Below are positions 32,784 through 44,800 of a stretch of DNA of 64,000 nt, piece after piece. Each line of letters opens with the position of its first letter. Positions within the stretch are counted from its first letter, which is position 1. This stretch comes from Stenocarpella maydis (lineage: Eukaryota > Ascomycota > Sordariomycetes > Diaporthales > Diaporthaceae). The stretch covers positions 124,001-188,000 of the forward strand of contig NQMI01000030.1 of assembly GCA_002270565.1 (NCBI GenBank), given 5' to 3'. The notes under the pieces are model-generated. The model was not told the DNA's origin. It searched no databases and was given only the letters and a program-made list of their open reading frames with translations. The position numbers and the translations under genes are program-made.

Positions 32784-35663
32784 TCACAGATCCAAGTCAG
32801 GGTTGAACTCAATAGCCATCCAAACGTCGATATTATCGCCACGTCCCCCCTGCCATTTGTGCCAGGGATACGAGACGACGTTGTTCCATCCTCGAATAGC
32901 TTCCCCCGATGAGTCTCGATGCCAAATGGATCCATGCTCGACAAGTGGCTCCTGAGCCTTGTGGACCCATTTATCATCAGGCAGGGCGTCCGCTTCTTCT
33001 GGGGTTTTTGCATCTTCCTCGTGTTCCGGCTTCACCATGGACATGCCACCGTCTTTAGTCCCGAGGGACAGCGTCACATGGATTTCTTTGAAGTAGTCGT
33101 TCGCATGGTTGTGCGCGCCAGCACTCACCTTGGTTCCTACGGAGGCAACTTCACTGTCAGCGGGCTGTTATTGAGTCAATATGACAACGTATCTTCCACG
33201 TACCTGCAGTCCAAAACTGTATGTGTGCGATGTGGATCTTGCTGTCGAGGAACCGGAAGTGGAATCCCGGCATGTTGTAAAACTCCTGGTCCTTGAACCT
33301 TTCGTCATCTTTGCCCCACCAGAGCTGATCAACCCTGGTGAATTTGTACTCTGGCATCTCGAGGCCCGATTCCTTCAAGTCTAGCGTGACATTTATAGGC
33401 ACTTCGCTGGCCTTCCCCCACTGCGACTTGGGGGCAACGTCCTCCCACCCGAGTTCGGCTCCCGGCGTTGGTGTCATGCGCAGGAATATGGCGCCCAGGA
33501 CGGCGTCTGCATCTAAGGCTTCTACCTTGCTGGTCGTCGATGCCAGAGCAGGGAATGGATCGTTACCCAGTGGCCTCCTTGTTGTGACTGTACCATCGGA
33601 AGTTTCACTGAGAGTTCCGTATAGCACCTTCACGCCCTCGCCCTTTTTAATAGGGACCTTGCCCTTGGGTGGGACTATCTCCACACGTATTGCATAGTTG
33701 GCCACCTGAATAAGCGTTTTTAACACAGGGGCCTTTATCTCAGCCGGGCGTGCGAGATACACCATGCCTTCTCCATCCCAAAGTGTGGCTCTGATAGAGT
33801 CCTCAAGGGATGCAGGCGATGGAAGCACGATATTGTTTGTGTGTATGGTGACCTTGGGCTCCGGCTCTTCGTAGTAATCAATGACGTTATAAGAAATGGA
33901 TGCTACATCCAATGTTTGCTTGCCATTGAAGTCTCTGAAAGTTAATCTATTGTTAGCACTACATGTTCTCACCAATTACATCTCATAACGCCCTCAGCAA
34001 ATACTCACCCAAGCGCGATTCTTGCAGAGGACTCGCTTGCAATTCTCCATTTGGCGAAAATTCTATTTTCCAGGTCGATAGCCTTGTAGTACATGATCCC
34101 CTAATCGTTTATCAGTGACATATGTGACATGAAAAATCCTTTTCTGTTTGGAATCTGACCTTGTTTGGATTAAAACCGCCTTGGAACGGCTTCGCCGTGA
34201 GGTTTTCGTCGCGGTCGAGCGGTCCCATCATGGACACCAAGAACTCATCATCGCCATCACCTTGGAAAAGCGTTAAGAGGGATTTAAACAGGTGACATGC
34301 ATCGCTTCTGGAGAGACTGACCATCGAAATCACCACAAATCAGATAGTGCCCCGGACCATCTCCCCACTTCCGGTTCTGGGTCGGGGTGCCGTATACATC
34401 CAAAACATGCCGTTCCCACTTGGCGATTTTCAGACCCCGATCCGACTTGGTGTAGACACAGACCTTGGTACCGTGAAAGGGATCCATGCTAGCGATGTAA
34501 GCAAACGGGTCGTTCCCAACCTTACCAGCATCAACGGTACCACTGCCCCAGTTGTCACCAGCTCCAGGTCCTTCGTAGCCTGCAGTCTGGCCTGGCTCAC
34601 GTGGCTCGCCGATGTTCAGCACCTCGACATCCCACATTCCACTTGCGAAGTAGAGCCGGCTGATACCTTCGCGGGAGGCGACCAGGAGAGAATCGAGACC
34701 ATTCGGACCATCAAACCTAGAAAGCAAGATTAGAACCAAGTACGACATCCTTGATTGGACCTTCACTCACTTCTTTGGTACTATCTCATGGACCACAGAG
34801 AAGTGTTTGTCATCCACGACGTCTCGTTGCCATTCAGTTCTTCGCATTGCCACTGTCAGCACGATACAAGATGCTCAGCAGGACATGGCAACACTCACGC
34901 ATCACATGGCTTTCCGGGTGCTTGAAAACGAAGAATGGGAACAGGAGTGATCTGAGACGCTGGTGAGTGACATCAACCACAGGGCTTAGAGTTGAGATAG
35001 ATGACTCACCTTGTCCTGCTTGCCATGAACAACCGGAGCTGCAATGATCTCCAAAATAGACCTGCAAAAAAGTCAGTCTCCTGAAAGAATCAACCCAACA
35101 GATTCAAGTGTAAATAAAAACCTTTGCGTGAAGTATCCGGCCCTGATACGATGCATTGCTGGCCATCTACCAATATCTCTCATGGTCCACTCTTTGTATT
35201 CGCCCTGCTCCCACGCGCCGCGGCCGGGGTTCTCCAGCCAGCTGACCCAGCCGCCTGTCATGTCGCAGTCAATCATGTTGGGCCCGTATTGATGACACAC
35301 AATCAAATCCAGCGACCCATTTCCCGTGACGTCTGCTGCCACTATGGAGACCGGTTCTTTGAAAGTGTAGATGTCATGCACCTCCCACTCTGTCCCCTCA
35401 GATTCGCCATGTTTACTTGAGGTGTTGTTCTTGGGATTCTCCAAGAACTGAACTATTTGGGAGTTTAGTCCTGAGCTGAAAACCCACTTCATCTTAGTAT
35501 ATAGTACTTTGCGGTCTTGGGTCTTGATCTTGGCAACTCACACGACTAGACCAGGCAGGCGGTCCTTGGGAGAGAGGTGAAATGGAATAATCCAGTATCC
35601 GTCCGTCCTGCCCTGGACTACTTTGCTTGAGAAATTCGGGGGAAAAACTTTAGCGGCCATCAT
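32784..35663 (-). CDS. Aldos-2-ulose dehydratase/isomerase (AUDH-type, beta-propeller plus cupin)
   Basis: Ten exons (35663-35542, 35475-35122, 35061-35010, 34959-34899, 34852-34771, 34716-34322, 34260-34160, 34100-34009, 33934-33204, 33136-32784) join without a break into about 780 residues. The N-terminal half has VCBS/FG-GAP-like propeller blades: ADVTGNGSLDLIVCHQYGPN, ICGDFDGDGDDEFLVSMMGP and ALGDFNGKQTLDVASISYNV. The C-terminal cupin shows GFHFRFLDSKIHIAHIQFW and VSAGAHNHANDYFKEIHVTL, where the His/Glu cluster would bind the catalytic metal. Characterised relatives (Phanerochaete AUDH) dehydrate glucosone to cortalcerone and 1,5-anhydrofructose to microthecin. It lies divergent to pyranose 2-oxidase, the enzyme that makes glucosone, so a two-step pathway is likely. 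It is shorter at the C-terminus than the basidiomycete enzyme. Confidence 0.88.
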
Positions 35664-36151
35664 GAGAGAACGGAATTATTTTGGGAAATTCGTATCTGCA
35701 GACACATTGACGGCTTCTGTTCGTGTCTCTTTTGCGAGGTTGTTCCTGTCTATTATACAGTTCACATGTGGCTACCCAGCCCTCATGGAACGATTTCGGA
35801 TACCTGAGGCCTCGAAGATGTCATTGTCATACCCGAGTTTCTGATTTAATCATCCAGTGGCTCTGTACTGATCTCCGCAATTTGAAGGTCCTCCCATCAA
35901 TGTCACTACAACCGCGCCCCCAACCGAGCACAATATTCTGCAAGCGGACACATTTATTGACACTAAGCTGCCGCTTATGCAAGTCGCCACTGTTGATCCA
36001 CAATAATCAGCTTGTTCTCAGACTGTTGGAGTAAAGGTTTTAGGCAACTACATTGACAATATGGTTGACCGCCTATGATCTGCATTGTGGGTCTTCACTC
36101 AGATATAGCTTATATGTAGGTAGCCAGTGCGGGTAGCGGTTAGACAGCTAT

Positions 36152-36226
36152 TGCATTTCAGCTGGCTAGTTACTGCATTTTAGCTGGCTAGTTACTGCAT
36201 TTCAGCTGGCTACTGCATTTCAGGTG
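36152..36226. repeat. Tandem repeat, about 21-bp unit
   Basis: Units starting tgcatttcagctggctagtt recur at 36152, 36173, 36195 and (partly) 36213, with small changes. It is a simple direct array in the AUDH/pyranose oxidase promoter region. Confidence 0.8.
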
Positions 36227-36375
36227 GTAGGTATATATTACCTAGGTAGTTTAGCTGCAGCGCTTTGTGGCCGTAGCGCTTTGCTGGCCCCAGCGCTTCA
36301 CTGGCTCCTGCACGCTTATAGACTGCAGCGATTAACTCTAAGAGATTGGCGGCTTGCATGTTTTACAGGGCTGTC

Positions 36376-36481
36376 CGTGCGGAATGTGGCCGTTCAACTT
36401 GTGACGGAATGAGCCGTGAACAGCACATCGTGCGGGATGTGCCGGTTGAACCTGTGACGGAATGAGCTGTGAACAGCACAT
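36376..36481. repeat. Tandem duplication, 53-bp period
   Basis: Two copies (36376-36428 and 36429-36481) share the core tgtgacggaatgagcygtga and end in acagcacat, with a few substitutions between them. Confidence 0.8.
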
Positions 36482-36599
36482 CGCGGCAGCTGAAAACTGA
36501 AAGCTGGGGATATGCCGGGGTGAATGCCTTCCAATAATCACATGAGTAATATCACATGCGACGGAAACGACATGTTCTCCTCCTTCTACCGCAGGTCAC

Positions 36600-37045
36600 A
36601 TATTTAACGCGGTCCGGGATTAATATTATTTACAATTAATAACATTATAAGAGAATAATGAAATATTTAACTTATTATTAAATATAATAAATAATAAAAC
36701 TCACTTTTAATTTTTTTGAACTTTTTAAACTTTATTAATACCATAAATTAAAAAAAAATGTAATATTTGTATTTATTTCACGTAATACTTATGAAGTGAA
36801 TACTAATACATAAATATATTAAAAATGATATAATTTATGTAAAGAGTAAATGTAAAATTTATTAATAATAAATTTTTCATTTTTTCGTTATTTTTTATAC
36901 CGTTATAAAAATAATGTTTAAAATTTAAATAACATAAATAAGCTTATAAATTAATAGTATAAAGAAGTGCTTTTAAAACATATTATTTATGTTAATTGTT
37001 ATGATAAGTTGAATTTTGTATTTAAATATCCTGATGTTTTATATA
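36600..37045. other. Extremely AT-rich block
   Basis: About 450 bp of nearly pure A/T with A and T homopolymers, sharply bounded by ordinary DNA. It lacks the transposon ends seen elsewhere. Possible origins are a nuclear mitochondrial insertion or a fully mutated repeat; the sequence does not decide. Confidence 0.6.
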
Positions 37046-37404
37046 AGGCTGCGTAATTAAGGAAGTGGCGATATCTGTTTAGGTGGTCAGTGCTGAGTTG
37101 AGTTTGGGTATGTACCGGGGATGAATTCGAGGAAATTATTGCCTTTTGCTGGTCATTGACGCGCGTTTGCATGAAGTGGTCATCGAGGCATTGGAGGAAT
37201 AGGGTTCCACTCTAATTCGAGATCTTCTGTCTGATAACGCGAAGTCGCAACGCTATTATGCCAACCGAAGAGTGCTAGTTTTTATAAAAACCTGGGCCAT
37301 TTCCCGCCTTCAAACATTTCAATGCTAATCACTCCATTGAATCTGAAAACACTGTTCATTTCGAAATAAAAGCACCACTAAACAAGACGGAAGACAGTTT
37401 CGCC

Positions 37405-39894
37405 ATGTCCAAGTCCACATCAACTCCACTTGCTGGGCGCCCAGGTCAGGGTTTCTCGCAAACGCCAAGTGAGCAACTCAAGTCGAAGATCGAGCGCCTG
37501 AGAGAACAAAACAAGGTCTATACTACAGACGTGCTTGTTGTCGGGTCTGGCCCAATCGGGGCTGTCTTCGCCCGCAAGCTGGTTGTTGCCGGCGGAAGGA
37601 AAGTGCTCATGATCGATATGGGTGAACAGTGCGTACCCAGTCCCAGTCAGAAATACGAGTTGGTGGTCCTTTCCGTGATCTAATATTGCTTGAAGGGCGT
37701 CGAAGCGCATTGGAGAACACCGCAAGAACAGCGTGGCTGTGCAGAAAGATATCAGTCTCTTCACCAAGTAAGCTCACCCAGGTATGACTGCTTTGTTGTG
37801 CGGCGGCTAAATCGCAATAGTATTATCCGTGTAAGACAAAATTCGAATCCCACAACACATGCTACTAATCATGAATTCGACAGGGTGAACTCAGCCCCTT
37901 GTCTGTGCCGGTGACGGAATTATCCACCCAACTGCCTCCAGAGTCTTCATGGACGGAACAGCTCCATGACGACGTGGTCTCACCCAAGAAGCAGTTCATC
38001 CTCAACGGGCAGAACCCAGAGCAGAGGCCCGAGTACAATCTCGCAGCCAGTGCTGCCACACGCACTGTTGGCGGCATGGCTTCTCACTGGACCTGCTGCA
38101 CCCCACGACAGTATCCCAAGGCCTTCGGAGGTGGAAATGACGAAGGCCATAGGGAGCGCTCGGATCTCTTCACGGATGATAAGTGGGACGAGCTTTACAA
38201 GGAGGCTGAGGAGCTCTTCGAGACGAACGACACCACTTTCGACGACTCGGTCCGCCACCGCCTGGTGAAGAAGATTCTACAGAGAGCCTTCGCCGGTGAG
38301 GACCGTGCCGTCCAGTCCATGCCGTTGGCCTGTAAGCTCGGCAAGAGCGGGAAACATATCGACTGGTCCTGCACGGCGAGCATTCTCGGCGACGAGCTGT
38401 CAAACCCCGACCACGAGGACAAACCCGAGTACAGCAAGCTGCTCACCGTCAAGCCGGAGACGCAGCTGGATGCATTGTTCATCGAGGGTGGGACAGTAAA
38501 GGCCGCTGTCATCGTTGATCTTCAGACCGGCGAGGAGTACGTTGTCGACGCGCAGAAGTATGTCGTCTGCGCCGGCACCGTCTTGACAGCGGGCATCGTA
38601 GCTCAGTCCTTGTTCAAGAGTGGGCTCGAGGCCGCTGATGATGAAGGTCACATCAAAAGGGAATACCTGCCGACCCTTGTAAGACGATTTCTGCGTCACA
38701 CACATCTCTGCTTCGCGGACAAGGGCGCGTTTCACTAATTCTGGGGCACCACAGGGGAGATACCTGACGGAGCAGACCATGACATTCTGTCAGGTCGTCC
38801 TGAAGCAAGAGTACGTGCAGTGGGTCAGCGAAAAGCCAGAGGAGCTCGACGAAACAGGCAAAACCACGATCAAGGATGCCGTGGAGCAGCACAAGAAGGA
38901 CCACCCGGATGACCCGCTGCCCTTCCCCTTTGCAGACTTCGACCCCAACGTCTACACCCCCTTTTCAGAACAGTACCCCTGGCACACTCAGATCCACCGG
39001 GACGCCTTCGGCTACGGCGAGGTGCCGGCCGATGTTGACCAACGTCTCATTGTCGACTTGCGCTTCTTTGGGTACGTGGAGCCCAACAGGTTCAACAGGA
39101 TCACCTACAGTGCAAAGATGCGAGATGGGTTTGGGATGCCGCAGGTGAGTGCATTGAGTATCGTGGAACAGGGGCCAAGAAAGTCTTGCTAATCTAAGAA
39201 AATGATTTTCCCAGCCCACGTTCTGGTTCTCTCTCGGCAAGAAAGATATCGATCGGTCCAACCGCATGATGAGAGAGTAAGTATTCTACGTCTCTATGCA
39301 TAAACAGGATGGCGCGGTCACCTCTGTCGGGCCGGTATCAATACACATTACGCTGCGTGCTTTCTTCCCAGTCACGATACTGGTCATTCATGCTAACGAA
39401 ATACTCAAGTATGGTCAATGTAGCCACCTCTTTGGGAGGATTCCTTCCAGGCGCAGAGCCGCGCCATCTCGCACCTGGCCTGGCACTCCATGGTGAGTTT
39501 TAACCCGCTTCCTTGTGGTTCGGCCCTTACCTTTCGCTCGAAATCTGTCTCCCAATGTCGACCGACCATCTAAAGCAGAGGCCGTAATCGATTGTTGCCA
39601 ATTTGTGGCAACATCACGTGTGGCCAGCTCGCTGATAGGTATTGTGTAGTATGTGGAATTTACCGCGCAGGCAAGGCAATCGAAAAGAAAGGGGGCGGGA
39701 TCGACCTCGCGAAGACCAAGAAGGAAAGCGTTGTTAGCAAGGAGGGGCTGGTATGGGGGCTTGATAATCTGTACTTGGGCGGATGCGGTATCATACCGAC
39801 TGGGAATGCGTCTAACCCGACATTGACTGCCGCCTGCCATGCCATTGCTGGCGCGGATCAGATCATCTCCGAGCTGAAGAAACGGGAACATTGA
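37405..39894 (+). CDS. Pyranose 2-oxidase (GMC-family flavoenzyme)
   Basis: Eight exons (37405-37628, 37696-37767, a 10-base micro-exon 37821-37830, 37884-38678, 38755-39144, 39215-39276, 39410-39492, 39650-39894) join in frame into about 626 residues. The dinucleotide-binding fold is DVLVVGSGPIGAVFARKLV. The covalent-flavin site is TVGGMASHWTCCTPRQ, with His in the SHW triad. The substrate loop is HRDAFGYGEVPADVD and the tail block is LYLGGCGIIPTGNASNPTLT with the catalytic Asn. The enzyme oxidises D-glucose at C2 to glucosone, making H2O2. The segment that normally reads GTHR here reads GIYRAG (about 39656), replacing the expected catalytic His with Tyr, so activity is uncertain. The neighbour AUDH would use its product. 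Confidence 0.9.
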
Positions 39895-41049
39895 TGGCCT
39901 GGCCAGGAAAGTATTCGGTATTGAGTGATATTCAAGTATCTAGCTCCCAAATTGATTCTCTTGGTTACGCCCCTGCCGGCTTGACCGTATAGCTTGCGGG
40001 ACACGATAGTGCTTTCCGTGACTTCGAATATGTGCATGAAGCCTGCTATGTATTTGTAGAAGCCTAGTTGTGGCTTCACAATCCCAATTCCGCGGCGACA
40101 ACGCTAGAGGTAAGGGAGGCAGATATACGTTTGTAACTTTACACCGCTGGCTTGCTTGGGTGTTGTTGGAATCCCCATTTACCGGATTAGCTGACTTCTC
40201 TCTTATATTTACACTGATTCTCAGCACATTGAGCGATTATTTCTTACTGAGCGAACGCAAAAGATACTTCAACCATGAAAAGGCGCAGGGACTAGAACCC
40301 TAGCAGTCGCTCTTTTCTTTTCCTCAATCTCCCCCCAAGGGACAGGAACCAAGCCACGATCTGTATGTAGTTGACTAACTACAGGTGTTTTACTGCTGCT
40401 GCGACCTCCTGCCGAAACAACATCATGCCATCGTGCGGGTGTAACAAAAACTCGCCCGTACAGTGCACCTACGGTGATACACCCCACCGCCTACATTTAG
40501 CTTCCCTTCTGACCGGAGAATTCCCTTGGCACTCTCTGACCATCTTTTCCTGCTTGTGCGTTCCTCTGTGCCCCTTCCGCCTTGCACTCTTCAGCGGAGC
40601 ATAGCTCGTGCCCAAAGCCCAACAAGATCATCTGGCCGCTGCTTTTCTTGATTAAATACGCAGTTTCAAGGTTGCACTATTGAGGACCTCAGGTGTCTAT
40701 TCAATATTTTCTACTTCAACATCTCTTCCAAAGGCGGACAACAGGGTGTAATGCTTCCTTGATTCTTTCGATAGCATTACAGCAGGAGCGCCTGCTATTT
40801 ATTAAAATAATATTTTCTCCAGCCTCTTCGCTACAGGGATATATAAAGATACTGGGTGAATATATATCCACTTTATATAAGCTTTAATTAACTAATGCGT
40901 TTTTAGATCTCTCTTTCTCTCTCTCTCTCTATACATATATAAATATCTTATTTAAAATTTCTGCTTTTAATCCTTTATGTTTCCTCTATCTCATAATAGT
41001 AAGCCGGCCCTTATCTAACCCATTACGTACATGTGCTATTAATTTACAG
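39895..41049. other. Intergenic region
   Basis: About 1.15 kb without a supported gene. It becomes AT-rich after about 40780 and includes a CT microsatellite at about 40909-40930. Confidence 0.5.
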
Positions 41050-41057
41050 AACGCCTG

Positions 41058-41641
41058 CAGTCATGATTCACGCACCCAGCTTTTTGTGTTCACAAACCCA
41101 GCTTTTTATGTGGGCGCACCCAGTATAAGGAATTAAGCGTACAGCGGACCTAGTTGACTTATACTACTAGCTTCTCACCCCGCACTTAGGCCTTACCTTA
41201 CCCCTACCTGGGTGCGTGGAAAGTTCACATAAAAGACCTACCTACCCTAACCCTCTAGGCCTAGGCCCCTACCCCTCTATATGCCCACTACACGCCTAAA
41301 GGAAGGCCCTCTATAAGCCTAATAAAAGGCCCTCCACTATACGCCTAAAGAAAGGCGTCTATATATACCTAAAGGAAAGACTTATAAAGGGCACGTGGAG
41401 GCCCTTCCGTTAGGCGCGCGTAGAGGGCCTTCCACTAGGCATATAGAGGGCCTTCCTTTAGACACATAATGGGCACATAGTAGGGGCATTGTAGGCGCAT
41501 AATAGGCGCGTGGTAGGGCTTAGGAGTGGGGAAGGTACAAGAATTTATAATATGCTGCACGCTTAATTCCTTCTATTGAGTGCGCCCACATAAAAAGCTG
41601 GGTTCGTAAACACAAAAAGCTGGGTGCGTGAACCATGACTG
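41058..41641. mobile_element. Palindromic hAT-type MITE
   Basis: 584 bp with inverted ends of 90 bp or more that begin cagtcatgattcacgcaccc and close with the inverted counterpart (ending gaaccatgactg). A perfect 8-bp duplication, aacgcctg, flanks it at 41050-41057 and 41642-41649, the size typical of hAT elements. The interior repeats cctaaaggaaggccctctat and its inverse, so nearly the whole element could fold into one hairpin. No coding capacity. Confidence 0.92.
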
Positions 41642-41853
41642 AACGCCTGGACTGAATATACTAGGCATAATATGTAGAAACAGAATATTGCCGAAGCTTT
41701 AGTTCACTAAGAGTATATAAGCACCTGTCTTTATGCTAGTTGTGTATTTGTTTTATTCCTTATTTGAGATGAATTTGCCTAAATGATGCTTAAATGGTAA
41801 AGAATAGGAAAAGAAAATATTAAAAAAGAAATTCAATAATCTACCTTAGAACC

Positions 41854-44800
41854 TTGGGAACATCCATGGAGAAGTATGCCACATGGCTTCAAAAGAGGCT
41901 TGACGACTATCACAACACACAGCTAAAAACTCCGCTGCCGTCTGGGAACGAGCTACAACAGTTGGCGGATCATTTTGCCGCAACCAGCGACAGGGCAGCA
42001 CTTGGTGTTCTTGTGGGTCGTCAGCTCAAGGCGTTGCTTTTGGGCGAGGTCGATCCTTTGCAGATACTATTTGTCGACCCGCAGTCTTTGAAGGATTTCT
42101 ACAGGGAAGTCAACACGGCGGGGAAGGCGTTCCCCATGCTTGAGGCTTACTTGAATTTGATGGTCCACAAGGACCATAGACTCAAGTTTCTGGAGATAGG
42201 AGCTGGTACTGGTGCGACGACCAGCATGATTCTTGATATTATCGCGCCACTCGATAACGGTCTGAGATACGCGGAGTACATGTTCACTGATATCAGCGAG
42301 TACTTCTTCTCATCAGCGCAAGAGAATTTCAAAGGATACGACCGGATCAGGCATTGTGCTGTGGACATTGAAAACCTCGATCCAAATGCTCAAGGCTCAG
42401 TCCGCATTGAGAAGGGCACTTACGACGTGGTTATCGCTGCTAATGTTCTGCACGCAACCAAAGATCCCCGGACAACTCTGACCAACGTCCAGCAGCTATT
42501 GAAGCCTGGTGGACAGCTGACCCTGCTAGAGCTAACGACCCCTAAGAACACCTTCACAGGATTCGTGTGGGGCACCCTTGCCGGGTGGTGGCACGGCTCT
42601 GAGGAGTTCCGTCAAGAAAGCGCAATCATCGATGAGACCCGCTGGGACGACCTCCTCCGGCAAACAGGATTCCCTGATACTGAGCACGTTTTCCGCGATT
42701 GGGATTCTGATGTCTGCCACGGCTGGAGCCTCATGGTATCGACGTTTCTGCCGGAGAAACATGTGTCGCAGGAGGCGTGCCAGGCCCCGCCCAGCTTGCC
42801 GTTGAACCACACACTGATCATCGACAATGATCGCCCAGACTTGCAATTTCAGACGGCAGGGAAGATTAAACATATGGTGTGTGCATCGAAGGGAAATCCG
42901 AATTGCGATGTTATCCTCTTCGGTGACCTCCTTTCAGTGCCGGACGAGGAGCTGGGCGACCGTCACTGTACGCTCCTGGTTGACCTGGGGAGACACCATC
43001 TGCAAGACATGGATGCAACAAGCCTAGGATGTTACCAGCGAGTGCTTACAGCATGCAAATCTGTTCTTTGTGTCCAGACACACCCGAACTCAGCCCCAAT
43101 GCCGCCGTATTCAGCCATGGTGGAGGGTCTTTGCCGCGTTGTCCGCAACGAACACCCTTTCGTGAGGAATGTGACGTTGACGCTGGAGTCTGCGCCCTCG
43201 GCGGACATCGTAGCGGGAAAGGCCATCAGTGTCCTGGAGACGATGAACATGAGCACAGATACCGCTGCCACGGGCATGGAGGAGGAATATATGGAACAGC
43301 CAGGCTACCTTTGCGTTCCACGTTTGCGTCAGGCCAGATACATGGATGAACATGTGCATTCAAGAACACGAGGCCCATTGGAGCCGCGGAAGTTTGGCCC
43401 AAACCCCCCTTTGGCATTGAACATCAGTGTTCCTGGACTGCTGGACACGATTGAATGGATTGAGGACAAGACACCCTACGAGGCTCTGGAGCCGGGCCAG
43501 GTCGAGATCAAAGTAAAGGGGATCGGTGTCAATTTCAAAGACTGCCTGACGCTTCTCGGACGCGTCAACACCGATGACATCGGAAGCGAGTGTTCGGGCC
43601 TTGTCACCAGAGTCGGCAGCGCGGTCCAAAGGTTCAGGCCAGGCGACCGGGTGGCCGTGGACAGCATCGGCACCTACCGCAGCCTGGTGTGAGCCCGCGA
43701 GCCCTACGTCGTCAAGGTCCCGGACTCGATGTCCTTCGAGGAGGCCGCCTTGATCCCGAACGCCTTCCTGACCGCCTACTACAGCCTGTACAAGGTAGGC
43801 CGGCTGCAGAGGGGTGAGACGGCCCTCATCCACGCCGCGGCCGGCGGCACAGGCCAGGCGGGTGTGCAGATCGCGCAGCACATTGGCGCCGAGGTCTACG
43901 CGACGGTGGGCTCCGCAGGGAAGCGCAAGCTGCTGCGGGAGCGGTACGGCGTCCCCGATGACCACATCTTCTTCAGCCGCGACGCCTCCTATGCGGACCG
44001 GGTGCGGCGCATGACGGGCGGGAGAGGGGTGGGTGTCGTGCTCAACTCGCTGTCGGGCAGGCTGCTCGTCGCGTCGTGGGAGGTCTTCGCCGACTTTGGC
44101 CGCTTCGTGGAGATCGGGTGAAGGATATTGACGGGCTGGGCTTCCTGCCCATGTTTCCCTTCATCAAGGATGCCATGTTTGCCGGCGTCGACCTGGCCGC
44201 GATGGTCGACGGGCCGGGGCGTGGCCACATGCACATGCTGCAGGACGTCTTCGACATGTTTGCCTCTGGTGTGCTCCGTCCTGTGCACCCGGTTCAGCCC
44301 AGTCCTGTCGATCAGTCAGAACACGCCATCAGGTTGCTGGTAAGTGGTAAGAGCACCGGCAAGATCGTGCCCTCCTTTGACGACGACGGGATGGTCCCAT
44401 ACAGGGCTGGAGAAGACTCAGAATATCGCTTCTCCGGCAACGCCACATACGTGATTGCTGGAGGTCTGGGTGGTATTGGTCGTCAGATCACGCGCTGGCT
44501 AGCACGCCGCGGAGCTCGTCACGTACTTTTACTCACGCGGTCGGGTGCTCAACAGCATCCAGAGAAGCAGAAACTGATATCTGAGATGGATACGCTGGGC
44601 GTCAAAGTTCAATATGGAACATGTGATATAACTGACCTCGAATCGGTGCGCAAAGTAGCGCGAGATGCTGCAATACCGATGCCCCCCCCCCCATCAAGGG
44701 ATGCTTCCGGGCGGCTATGGTAATCCAGGTGCTCTAGATTTTGCCTCCTCTTGCGCACTGAGCTAAATGGACGGTGTCTAGGATCGAACATTTACTGCAA

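Larger units (their letters stand above)
35664..37404. promoter_or_regulatory. Divergent intergenic region between AUDH and pyranose 2-oxidase
   Basis: 1.7 kb holding both promoters, two tandem-repeat patches (36152-36226 and 36376-36481) and an extremely AT-rich block (about 36600-37045). No gene is supported. Confidence 0.55.

Noticed and set aside
40261..40310. Sequence ggactagaaccctagcag resembling a tRNA T-arm
   Set aside because: No matching acceptor, D or anticodon stems could be found around it.
41854..43692. 612-codon frame considered as a stand-alone methyltransferase gene
   Set aside because: The frame continues past the stop into enoylreductase, ketoreductase and carrier domains in polyketide synthase order, so it is a synthase remnant.
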